Positions 1 to 11,600 of a stretch of DNA of 64,000 bases are shown piece by piece (the stretch's first letter is position 1; each line of letters opens with the position of its first letter). The stretch spans positions 6,130,494 to 6,194,493 of the forward strand of contig NC_064538.1 of NCBI RefSeq assembly GCF_023856365.1, given 5' to 3'. A model generated the notes under the pieces. It was not told the origin of the DNA. It did no database searches and was given only the letters and a program-made list of their open reading frames with translations. The position numbers and the translations under genes were made by a program. The DNA comes from Brienomyrus brachyistius (taxonomy: Eukaryota > Chordata > Actinopteri > Osteoglossiformes > Mormyridae).

Positions 1-63
1 GGGCTGACACCTTTACAATATCCCTGAGTTATCTTCCATTGTACAGGGGATTATTCTTTCCAG

Positions 64-830
64 AAATTATTCTGTCCAGGAAGTATGCTGTACGGGAAGT
101 ATGCTGTCTGGGAAGTATGCTGTACGGGAAGTATGCTGACGGGGAAAGTATGCTGTCCGGGAAGTATGCTGACGGGGAAAGTATGCTGTCCGGGAAGTAT
201 GCTGTCCGGGAAGTATGCTGTCCGGGAAGTATGCTGTCCGGGAAGTATGCTGTCCGGGAAGTATGCTGTCCGGGAAGTATGCTGACGGAGGAAGTATGCT
301 GTCCGGGAAGTATGCTGACGGAGGAAGTATGCTGACGGAGGAAGTATGCTGATGGGGGAAGTATGCTGACGGGGAAAGTATGCTGTCCGGGAAGTGTGCT
401 GACGGGGGAAGTGTGCTGACGGGGGAAGTGTGCTGACGGGGAAGTATGCTGTCCGGGAAGTATGCTGACTCGAAAGTATGCTGACGGGAGAAGTATGCTG
501 TCCGGGAAGTATGCTGTCCGGGAAGTGTGCTGACGGGGGAAGTATGCTAACGGGGGAAGTATGCTGACGGGGAAGTATGCTGACTCGAAAGTATGCTGAC
601 GGGAGAAGTATGCTGTCCGGGAAGTATGCTGACTCGAAAGTATGCTGACGGGGGAAGTATGCTGTCCGGGAAGTATGCTGACTCGAAAGTATGCTGACGG
701 GGGAAGTATGCTGACGGGGAAGTATGCTGACGGGGAAGTATGCTGACGGGAGAAGTATGCTGACGGGCAAAGTATGCTGACGGGGAAGTATGCTGACCGG
801 GAAGTATGCTGTCCAGGAAATTGTTACGCA
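64..830. repeat. GAAGTATGCTG minisatellite (15-17 bp unit)
   Basis: About 48 head-to-tail units share an almost invariant GAAGTATGCTG core. The variable linker is GTCCGG, GACGGGG, GACGGAG or GACTC. Unit length drifts between 15 and 17 bases, so the array changes frame repeatedly. Both ends abut the same CTGTCCAGGAA string (about 73 and 809), as if the array grew inside one unit. The minus-strand unit has no stop codon in any frame, so long open frames cross the array by chance; it is annotated as non-coding satellite DNA. Confidence 0.95.
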
Positions 831-835
831 TCACC

Positions 836-2987
836 AAATTAGCAAGAGATATATGCTGACTGAGCACCGCGTGAGATGAGCTGTAGCATTTCCTGGAACA
901 AAACTGAAGCACGGGCGAGAACAGGCAGGCAAGATGTCAGGGAATCAGCAAGTGAGCCAGCCACTATGGTGTAGGAGGATCCTTAACCCTGTTGAACACC
1001 CGTTTGAGTGGAATTTGGCAACATTTTTACTAAATTTTGCAAATGGTTTGTTTTAAATCTTTATTTCCCCCGTGTTTCATAGGTCTGAGCTGTGTAGATA
1101 TGAAACATTACAGAAATTAGTGTTTATGTATAACCTGTGCAGGGAAGGGTAAGGATTATCTAGTCTGTAGCGATGACTGGTACTTCACTCTCTTGTTTGT
1201 ACACAAGGGTCAGGCTATATGAATGGCCTGAAGTGTCGCCCTGCACAGCAGTCAGTATTTGCTTTAAGAAAGTGGGGGATTTTGTAAGTTTTTGCTGTTA
1301 TTAGTTGTTAGTGTCTCATACCATGGTTTCACTCCTTAGGCGGTTCACATCTTTTGGGTTGTGGGTTTGAATCCCACTTCCGCTCTCTGTTTGTGCAGTT
1401 GCTATGTTCAACCTATATTGTGTGCGTTTCCATGGTGATGTAAATAGGTCTCTCTATATGGTCCATAATGTGCATGTGTATATGGGTGTGCATGCAGCAA
1501 TGGACTGGTGTTCCCTATGCGCCCTACTCTGCCTGCAGTGAGCTCTAGGTCCCCTCCTAGGGGCCTGTGCAGGATAAGTGGTTGGAAAATGGATGCGTGT
1601 TGATATCTGGAGCAGGGAGCCTTATGGATTCCTCCAGGACTGCTGAGAAATGGGGATAGGTGTATGTTCTTTTTTCCTAATTTTGGTGTTTGGTTGGTAG
1701 CGAGCCCTGTGTTGAATTTCAGGTGAAAATCATCACTTCCTGTTCAGGGACACTGTTTACATCAAGACTGTCAGAACTAATTATCAGGTCCTAATTAAGG
1801 TAATGTGAAAGTTCATACATGCACTGATTGTGTAATGTTAGAGAATTGATAGTCCACAACAAAACAATCTGTCAGAATTATAAATCAGTGTCAAAGTATC
1901 AGAAACGCCCCCAGGTTACACCTAGCAACACCCGTGTTACACTGTACATCAGTACTCACTACTAGGACTGTACAATGAACCTGTCTAGGCTACCTGTATG
2001 TTTGTGTCTATGGTATGTATGTATGGATATATGTGTGTGTGTGTGTACCGCAACAGACTGGCATCCATCTAGGATGTTCATGTGCCCTGTGCTTGCTGTA
2101 TGGGGCTCTGGAGTGCATAAGTATTTTATATTTTTATCCATAACATTGATCTTCTTCTTTTTTGGTGGGTCTTATTAAATGTGAAAGATAACGCAATCGC
2201 GACTTGCCTCAGACTGTCAGAACCAGGATTTGCTCATATTTTACTGTGCTGCACAGTGTGAATAATTCAGCCTAATTTCTTTACAGAGACCACAGGAGAG
2301 CTTGGCTGTGCAAACAGCTCTGCATGCAGATGTTCCACACGAACAGCCCAATGAAGACGGTCGCGGTCTTCCTGCAAATTTACGCCTTATCCACAGTCAT
2401 GACCACGTCTACTGTGTTGAATGTCTGCACAGACCAGCTTCTGCTGTCAATTCTTCTTAGGCTTCATTTGCTACTTGTAATCCCACTAGGATTGGCCCCG
2501 ATGTTTTGGGTTGAGGGAATCGCTGTTTACGGTGGGCTGCATTTGGTTACTTGAAATCTCGTTTACTACTGTTTCATCTAAAACAGCTTTGGTTGGAGTC
2601 CTGCCAGTAGCCAGTAGTCAATACTTCAGAAGTAACAAAAGGGTGGTTAGTGATTAGATTTTTTTTTTGTTGCTAGGGGTGACAAAGGCCAGTCTTTTGT
2701 TTTTCCCTACAAGTTGAGGATTTTATTGGATACTGGTAGCTGACAAAACCAATTGACACGAAAGCCAAAATTAGCCAAATGAATTAGCCCCTCCACTGGA
2801 AATTTATACCCCATGTCATGAGTATTTACTCTCTTTTTCCTCCCTTCGTCACACAGCGTGACATTGATTTAAAACCTTCTCCCAGTCTCTGCTTGGTATT
2901 TTGGGCCAGAAGGGGTAACAGGTCATAAGTATGACACAATGTCTTCACTCTGCTTTGAGTCAACTGGCCAGATATATAGGCCCTTAT
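836..2987. other. Gene-poor DNA downstream of the minisatellite
   Basis: AT-rich, with the SINE at 1321-1600, a short TG run (about 2028-2046) and no recognised gene. The one protein-like stretch is 2286-2460: a pyrimidine-rich acceptor (ctaatttctttacag) is followed by 58 in-frame codons to TAG. It has no family resemblance that I can name and is discussed as a finding. Confidence 0.5.
1321..1600 (+). repeat. Diverged tRNA-headed SINE
   Basis: A B-box-like GGGTTTGAATCCC lies near 1359-1371. A body follows with the 'aatggactggtgttcc' and 'gataagtggttggaaaatggatg' tail blocks that also end the better preserved SINEs in this window. It is an old, mutated relative. A shorter tail-like fragment recurs at about 2045-2110. 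Confidence 0.5.
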
Positions 2988-2999
2988 TGGGTTGTGCCA

Positions 3000-3351
3000 G
3001 GGGCGGCATGGTGGTGCAGTGGTTAGCACTGTTGCCTCACACCTCTGGGACCCGGGTTCGAGTCTCCGCCTGGGTCACATGTGTGCGGAGTTTGCATGTT
3101 CTCCCCATGTCGTCGTGGGGTTTCCTCCGGGTACTCCGGTTTCCCCCCCACAGTCCAAAAACATGCTGAGGCTAATTGGAGTTGCTAAATTGCCCGTAGG
3201 TGTGCATGTGTGAGTGAATGGTATGTGAGTGTGCCCTGCGATGGGCTGGCCCCCCATCCTAGGTTGTTCCCTGCCTCGTGCCCATTGCTTCCGGGATAGG
3301 CTCCGGATCCCCCGCGACCCAGTAGCATAAGCGGTTTGGAAAATGGATGGA
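3000..3351 (+). mobile_element. tRNA-headed SINE, full length, with target-site duplication
   Basis: The head carries A-box-like (TGGTGCAGTGGTTAGC) and B-box-like (GGGTTCGAGTC) polymerase III promoter motifs. A conserved body follows and the tail is (ATGG)n. The 12-base direct repeat TGGGTTGTGCCA lies on both sides (2988-2999 and 3352-3363), the mark of LINE-driven target-primed integration. The same family occurs at 15961-16316, 18394-18724 and 56406-56761. tRNA-like box sequences here belong to the SINE, not to a functional tRNA gene. Confidence 0.85.
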
Positions 3352-3685
3352 TGGGTTGTGCCATTTAATAACATATTGGAACATTAATGCTGTGTTTTTT
3401 GTTTCTGAAGCAGTTTGTATTTTTATCAGAGTCCTTCAGAAAGAAGACATCAACAGAAATAACATGGTGTCACATGGCAGCAAATATTTGGAGCAAGTCT
3501 GGGCACCGAGGGCGAATAGTCAACACCTGTGATCATAGGGCAGCCTCGCAACATGGGGCATAATTAATACACCTTGGGGTGTGAGTTTCAGTGCGAGTTT
3601 CTGACCTTGGCGACCACCAGACCCAGGAAGTCTTCCTCTGGAAGCTGGTTTCAGATGGTGGCTTAGAGTGTTGTATGCTAATCAT

Positions 3686-4271
3686 CTAGCACCATTTGAA
3701 ATCAGTGTTCTTGGGGCAGGACAGACATCTGCCATATGCATCGAGTAAAGTAGGGAGTAGATGTTTGTGGGAGGGGTGGACAAACCTCTTGACACATCTC
3801 TAAGCCATTGTATTGAGTATAAAGCAACTTTTCTCCATGTTGCTGAATACAGGGTGTCTATAAGCGACGGTTGTGCTCGGTTGTGCGTCCATCGTGCTCA
3901 TTAGCATACAGCCAGGTGGTCCCTTAGAAGGTTTCCAAGCCGTTTCATCATAAGGGGGCCGCACCCTCCAGTCCAAATGTGCTGTGGACCTGTTCACCAT
4001 CCAATAGAACCTGGCTTTTTCATAGACAGCTTCCTGGGTTGATGTAGGGATGAGATCTGTTCAAAGTTCTGGTGACCGTTCTCGCATGTGGTGAGCGTTC
4101 TCGCATCTGGTAACCGTTCTCGCATCTCGTGACCGTTCTCGCATCTCGTGACTGTTCTCGCAGCAGCCTGAGCACAGACGCCCGCAGCCTGGATACCTGT
4201 CCTCTCACCAAGGCTGACCGATTTCTTTTGGTGTTCAGAGTCTCCTTTAGTTTCTAGCACCATTTGAAATC
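3686..4271. repeat. 586-bp segment bounded by an 18-bp direct repeat
   Basis: CTAGCACCATTTGAAATC occurs at 3686-3703 and again at 4254-4271. The enclosed segment holds a 19-bp tandem repeat (4072-4166). The bounding repeat could be a target-site duplication of an unrecognised insertion or a remnant of a small tandem duplication. No terminal inverted repeats or coding frame were seen. Confidence 0.45.
4072..4166. repeat. 19-bp tandem repeat, five copies
   Basis: Units beginning at 4072, 4091, 4110, 4129 and 4148 have the form GTGACCGTTCTCGCATCTC with one to three substitutions each. The last unit runs into unrelated sequence. Confidence 0.85.
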
Positions 4272-5250
4272 GGTTACAATGTAGGAGGGAAGTCAGCAGA
4301 GTTCCAGCACCTGTACAGATCCTGCCCCTGTCCTCACCGTGCCCTTTTGCAAGAGATTACAGCAACGCTTTGAAGTTTATGAAAACAGATCAATTCATCA
4401 AACATACCAACATGAATTGGCATATCATTTATTTTTCCTAACCTCTTGTTTTTTTTTAATCTTCCATCCATCTACTACAGGGTTGCAATGAGCCTGTACC
4501 AGGCAGCATGAATATTTAATAAATATTAAGGCATTAAATATTTAAATTTGTACTCATGTTAATAATGGTTTCTAATTCCAGTCCCCAGTGATGTCTGCAT
4601 TTAAAGTGATTTGTATTTTTGTTTATTTAATTAACAGTATTAGGCTTTGATTTTGAAGCATCTATGTCTGTTTCATTTGTTGACTCAGTTCTCAAAATTC
4701 AAGATGATGTGAACATGTGAACTTATAATTTATTCGAAACCTGAATGCACTGACATAAAATGCTGTTCACTGTACCTCTGAATGCTGTGATTTTTTTAAA
4801 CATCTGTTTTCCTGCACGTTTATGGGATTGAAGAAAGCTGAGGCAGCTGTGCATGGTATTCTCCGTTTAGTCTTTAGTGTTTCTGTGTCCACATATTTTC
4901 AGCCATAGTCTCTATACTATGACATTAATATGGGGTTTATATGACATTAGAACACTGCTTTTCAGTTCTAATCCAAAAGTTATTTTACATATGGTGGAAT
5001 TTTACACTTTTACAGCTGTGCCTTTTTAGTCCTGTGAGTTTTCAGAATACATCAAAAGCAGTCGTCTGTTCTAGAAGCTTGCCACCAGGTGGCACAAACT
5101 CACCACTCATTATTTAGTACGTGTTACTGTAAGCGTTTTTATCCTAAGTATGTACATTTTTTGATATGTTAACAGTACTGTTCGAGAACAATAATATAAA
5201 CACAGAAATAGCTGTGAGCATGCATCACACAAATAAGAGGACATCTCTTC
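4272..5250. other. AT-rich stretch without recognised genes
   Basis: AT-rich DNA with no splice-bounded coding segment, no clear repeat family and no RNA gene that I can identify. Its right edge meets the probable polyadenylation region of the minus-strand sushi gene. Confidence 0.5.
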
Positions 5251-5269
5251 CACTTAAATTGCAAATTGC

Positions 5270-5275
5270 TTTATT
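5270..5275 (-). terminator. Poly(A) signal candidate for the sushi-domain gene
   Basis: TTTATT on the plus strand reads AATAAA on the minus strand, about 415 bases beyond the predicted stop codon at 5691-5693. It is followed in the minus direction by a GT-rich run (about 5205-5235), as expected for a cleavage site. This supports a terminal exon ending near 5250. Confidence 0.4.
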
Positions 5276-5690
5276 TCTCATTGCAGAACAAATCCTTCAT
5301 GTACTGGATGGGTATTTGACAGAATACTGCTGTGCATTTCAATGAAAAACGATCTTCAATCTTGTCAAAAACATTTTAAAATAATATTTGCGTTTGCAAT
5401 CAAATCAAATTAACATCTGGAATTGGAAACCATAACGGGTCATATAAATGTTTTAAAAACACTGATAATAACCATCAATAGAAATTGGAAATAAATACTA
5501 CTTATAATACTTTGCAAAATTAACAAAACTAATTTTTTTAAAAAGTGCAATTAAAGTTTCAGATTCTTTTCCATAAAGGGCCCCGTGGGACAAACCCATT
5601 TCCATGTAAAAGGAAAAGGCTAGCAGTAAGCTGCGTTGGTTTGAAGGTGCTTCCAGTCAGGGGGTGGAGGTGGGGGGGGTCTCCTCCAGC

Positions 5691-8600
5691 TCAGAGGAAC
5701 AGCTCCAGAATAGCAGGGAAGAGTAGTCCAATAGCAACACTCAGAGCTACAACATGAAAGAGGAAGAGACACTGGGCCACACATGTTCCGGTTATCAAGA
5801 CAAAGCATCAGTCAAGTTCCTGACCGTGAAACCACCCTATTTTTGTCTACATTTTTTTTATTATGAAATCAGAACCTTAGCATTGAACTGGAACAGTATC
5901 ATCCATACTGAACAAGAAAAATACCTGACCAGCTTTGTAGAAACCGAGGGCCAACATCAGCATTTGGCAATATGTAAATAAGGGCAGCTACAAAATGATA
6001 AGCCTGTAACAGGCTACAGACAGGGTGCTGCTGTTTGCAGAACAAAAGATACCTTATTTTGGGACTTTGTGAGAATGCAACTCATCGCTTCCTATCAGTT
6101 CATCCCATATATACTAGTTTGTTGACACCAGTGTCTCATAAAGAGCACAGCTCAGAATGTGCCAACCCGACCTCCCAAACAATGGGCTGATTGTTAGTGA
6201 TCAAATTCACTTTTCTTGGTGACCTGGAATTCACCGGATACTTGCCAGAGTTTTTGACTTGGTTCCAGTCCCCGAACAGCAACAACAGTTCCCACATAAT
6301 TATTTTATGCATGATTTCAGAAAATTTGAACTCTGCAGAAGTTAGTTTAAGCCCTGAAGACATCAAATGACATTCCAGTTTCATGTTTAAACTATATACA
6401 TAGATTTAATTGTACATGGATGGTCACATATTACTATTCTAAGTGTGTGAAATTTTCTGTTAATGAAGACCTGCCCATTTCACATGGACAGAGGACTGAT
6501 GGCAATAAAGTTATTTCAGACTCAAATTATTGTAAAATTGGGATGCAAAGATAAGAATCTCTGAATCTTTTAATATTAAATGTTTCAGTAAACAGAACAC
6601 AGGACTGACTTTCAAATCAGGAGTCAGTTTTAAGGCTGGGATTGTACTCGCCACACAGGCTACAACGTCCATTATAAATAATGAGTAATGTAAAAATAAC
6701 GTGTTTTATAGAAATCCCAGAGTACATTGTGGTTCATACTTCAATAGTATTGCTTACCATGAGGGGTAATGTTGGCACCCTTTCCCCTGGACCCTGGAGA
6801 CAAAGGGTGAGAAAACAGATAAAGTACATTTGAGAGAAAAGGTCCTGCTCATATCCAATCACCCATCCACCTTCCAACCACTTCTGATCAGGGACACAGA
6901 CATGCCCAGAGTCTAACCCAGGCAGCAAGCGACACACCCTGGGCAGGATGCCAGTCTATCACAGACCACACAAGCAAATGTCATGGCCAAATCAGAGACG
7001 ACAATGAACCTAACTACATGCCTTTGGAGTGTGGCAGGAACGCTATGCAATATGGGGAGAACATGCAAATTCCACACATGTAAAGCAGATAGATACCCAG
7101 CTCATTCACAGCTCATACCTTCAGTATTAAATTCAGAAAATGGCCAACAGAAAGGCAGCTAGTATAAATAATGAACAGTAATTTCAAGTGATTTGTCGGA
7201 ATGCTAAAAGCTGATCTCGGTGGCTTACTGCATGGAGACCCAGTAATACGAATAATAATCAAGTTGGCTAATCTTGGCACCCTTGTAGTTAGAATTTCAC
7301 ATCCTAGACTATATTACAGATCATACCGTACAAATCATGCAAGGGCTCAGGGTTTGATGGACACAACTTTACCATGCGTTGTGCCCCGAGTGGTCACTGC
7401 TATTTTTGAGGTTGTAACTTTTCTTGTGGTTGGTGGTTGAGAGACTTAAAAAAAATACAAGATTAAACATGAGTGCACCAACTGATGCAAGATTTTATCT
7501 TGTGAAGTTCACCCCAATGTTGTCACGAGTTTCATTTGGAAGTGATGAAAACCAATTTAGCCAACAGGCAGTATAGCTAATGGCTATGTAGCTAACAGGG
7601 TCTATAGCGTTCGAAAACATTTACAGACGTAGACAAATTTGTTGGCACTCTTATAGCTCACTGAAACAATGAAATCTCAAGACTACCAAGGTAGCCTGGA
7701 GCGAAACATGCTGCCCAGCGTCAGGAAGCTCAGCCTCAGTCGCAGGTCATGGGTCCTCCAACAGGATAATGACCCAAAGCATACAGATAAAAGCACTCAA
7801 AAATGGCTGAGAGAAAACATCGAACTATTTTTAAATGGCCCTCTATGAGCCCAGATCTTAATCTTAATTAAGGTGATACCACAAAATATTAAATTAAGGG
7901 TACCATCTTTTTTTGTTCATACCATTTTTATTTGTTTAATTATATAAAATACCCAGCTGAATGAATACTCAAAAGCAAAGTCTGATTTGTGTTAAATATG
8001 GAATATACAATAAGGGATGCCATTAAACTTTTGTCAGTTTCAAGTTATTTCAGAGATAGTTGTGTTCTTTTGTGGAAGGGTACCTACAAATTTGTCCACA
8101 TATGTAAATCCATGATGTCCCTTCAAGCTGGAACAAAACTGCTCATCAGGACATCAAGTCCATGTAATTAGAATTTCACATAAATGTGAAAGTGAAGGTG
8201 AATGAGTCAGGATTCAAATAATAACATTGCATTCTGCAAGCTAAGCAGGACCATACCATGAACTGTGGACCGGGGGGTTGGGGTTGTAGAAGTTGCAGGT
8301 GTTTTCCATGTAGTTGGTTGAACTAAAAAAAAATGTTACCAACCAATATTAGATTTTGATTTTTGATATTAACTGTGGAAAAGCTGAGAGAGTGTCATGC
8401 CTTCCTGCTAACAGAGGAAAATTCTGACATACACATCAGTCATGAACAAACCATCAACTTTGCCAGGTCTATGACCACAATGTTACTAAAACAAATCTCA
8501 AGGGCCGAAAATGTGGCATGGTTTTGCTCTAAAACTGTTCAGTATGGGATCCTATGACAATTTACTAAACTGGAGCAAACATAAGCTTCAAATTAAGCCC

Positions 8601-11600
8601 AGGTACCTAAAGAGGATACTAGCTTTGAAAAGTTATCAAACGCAATCACTGGTCAACTTGATGGACAACTTGGATATTATGGAGACATTCAAGAATTCTG
8701 TCACAGAAGACCACAGGAAGGACACAGGAAGTCAACCGGTTTAAAACAAGGGCTGCACTGTCCCAGTCTTACCTTTACTGCAGGTTGGAATTCCAGGAGT
8801 CCAGCCATTCACGTCACAGATTAACTGACCCTCGCCGGTCATTTTGTAGCCTTTCATACACTCATAGACGACAAATGATTCATATCCGTAGGGTGGTGAA
8901 CCTTGCAAGCGCCTGCTGTTAGCGATAGAAGGTTCATGGCACCAGACAACTGCGATTGTTAGAAAAAGAAAGCTGCTTGTCAGGTAAGCATGGGAAGAAA
9001 TGAGCAAATCCTTCTCAGGTATGCTTTGAAGAACAAAACTCAAGGTTTAAAATTGTATGTCTGAGGTGTGACTGAAGAAAATAAAAGTAGCAACAAAGTA
9101 AGAAAAGGGGATAGAAGTAATGCAGCAAACTATAGGCCAATCAGTTTAACTTGCATAACTGAAAAGGTAATGGAAGCTATAACAAAGCTGAAAATGGTAG
9201 ATTACCTGGATTCAAATAACATTCTGAAGGATAGCCAACATGGATTTAGGAGAGGTAAGTCCTGTTTAACTAATCTACTTGAGTTCATTGAGGAAGATAC
9301 CTGAGAAATTGATCATAAAAAGGCCTACAACGTGATCTACTTAGATTTCCAGAAGGCCTTTGATATTGTCCCCCACAAATAGCTGTTGCTTAAACTCAAA
9401 GCTGCTGGGATTTTAGGAACTGAACCAGTTTTCGATCCAAACTGCTAAACAGACAGGAGGTCATTAGAGGCACAATGTCGCAGTGTGCCTGCGTTCATAG
9501 TGGGGTACCGCAGGGTTCAATTTTAGGACCATTATTGTTCCTAATTTACATTAATAATATTGATACATATACATACAGTACAGTTAACTGGATAAATTTG
9601 CAGGTGACACAAAGGTGGGTGGTGTAGCAGATAATAAATTAGCAGCACAGAGGCTACAACAGGATTTTGATTTAATTAGCAACTGGCCTGATACCTGGTA
9701 GATGAAATTTAACATAAATAAATGTAAGGTAATCCATGCAGGAAGCAGAAATATACAGTACAGATATTTTATGGGTTTCACTGAAATAAAGGTAGCTGAT
9801 TATGAGAAAGACCTTGGTGTGTATGTTGATGCTTCCATGTCCCACTCTCACCAGTATGGGTATGCAATTAAATTGGCTAATAGGATTTTGGGTTACATCT
9901 CTGGGTTACATAGGTGTGTGGAGTTTAAGTCAAGGGTGGTGATACTACGATTATACAATTCCTTGGTAAGACCCCACCTAGAATATTGTGTGCAGGTTTG
10001 GTCATTATACCTTAAGGAGGACATTGTTGCCTTGGAAAAGGTTCAACGTAGGGCTATAAGAATGATTCCTGGTCTTAGAGTAATGTCTTATGAGGAGAGA
10101 TTAGCTGGGCTGAATCTGTTCAGCCCCGGGCAAAGGAAATGAAGGGGGACATGATCCAGGTATACAAGATTCTAACAGGTCTCGATGCCGTCCAGCCAAA
10201 TGGCTACTTTAATATTAGTTTAAATACTTGAACTCATGGGCACAGGTGGACATTAGGAGAACATTTTAAACTGAATTTGAGAAAACACTTCCTTGCACAG
10301 CATGTAATTAGAGTATGGAACAGTCTTCCTGCCAGTGTAGTGCAAGCTCAAACCCTGGGTTCCTTTAAAATCTTATCTAGCTCTGATTTAGCGACTCTGA
10401 ACTATTAGTTAAGTTCTCCCCAAATGAGCTTGATGGGCCGAATGGCCTCCTCTCATTTGTAAATTTCTTATGTTCTTATGTAAAATCTATAAACAGTAGC
10501 AATATGGATTATTGGGTTATTTACGTGGGTCAAATACAGTCATACACTATTAACCCGTACCTAGTAGAGTTAAGCTTTAGTTTTGATGAAAAATTTAGGC
10601 AATACAGACGCGACACCTGCAGCAATTGATTAATGTAACAGTGTAAATACGTATGTATTGTATGTGCATTTGTGCCCATATGACAAATACCAAGCATTTT
10701 AACCTCTGTACCGCAAATAAAGTATGAATCAGCATATAAAGGTTAAAATGCATGATGATTTCTCGTCATATGGGCGCAAATGCACATAAACATTCTCTCG
10801 GTTTAAAATATGACACATACCTGAACAATTGGGAGGTGCAGGCGTAAAACTGCCATTAGCAGAGCACGTAATCAATGATGATCCAATAAGCGTGTAGCTT
10901 TTAGTGCAGGAATATTCCACAGATTCCTGGTACCTAATGTCAGAGATCCTACTGGGCATGCCATTCAAAACTGTAGGTGGCTCCCCACAGTTGACAGCTG
11001 TAAAACACAAGGAGCAAGAGTGTGATTACGGGAGACAGACACATCGTTTATGGCAGTGTTTCTCAAAAAACAAACAAAAAAAAAAAAAAAAAGACATGGA
11101 CTGTCTAAAGGTCCCCAAAGACCAGGGTGAGAAACACTGACTTATGGGGGCCTATAAACCGCAGTCATACGTTTACCTTCACAAACTGGATCGTGGTTAT
11201 CCCAACCATCCTCTTTACAAGTCCTATATTCAATCTGGTTTGCAAGTATGTATCTGAAGTTGAAAAAACGAAAAAAATATAACGTAAAGCGAAGGAAAAG
11301 AAATGGTAACTGGGAAATGGGTTACATAACATTTAAGGCCGTACACATAACCAAGAACTTGGTCGTATTCTAGAAGCAGCATTTTTATTGTACCCATAAG
11401 GTATATAAGCTGGGTCCCAGCAACCCAGCTTCCAGTCACTTATCCAGTACAGGATGGTGGATAATCTGTATACAAAGCCCAAGGTGAGATATGGGCACTA
11501 GGAGGAAACTGGTTGGGTAATATTCAATTGCACTGTACACACATGGAAGCAAATGTGACACATAATTCAGGCATGCCGATTTACCAAAGCACATCAGTAA

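Noticed and set aside
64..830. CRISPR-like array of regular short repeats
   Set aside because: There are no unique spacers; the units are contiguous minisatellite copies in a vertebrate genome.
51..912. Long open frames (up to 239 codons) on both strands across the minisatellite, looking like a repetitive secreted protein
   Set aside because: The repeat unit contains no stop in any minus-strand frame, unit length varies so the frame shifts, and there is no splice or start context. Openness is a by-product of the repeat.
3005..3075. Candidate tRNA gene from A- and B-box motifs
   Set aside because: The sequence cannot fold into a cloverleaf with an anticodon arm by eye and continues into a SINE body with target-site duplications.
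8363..8744. Plus-strand open frames upstream of the SCR4 exon as a host gene
   Set aside because: No recognised domain, no splice continuity, and adjacency to Tc1 debris; left as unrecognised intronic sequence.
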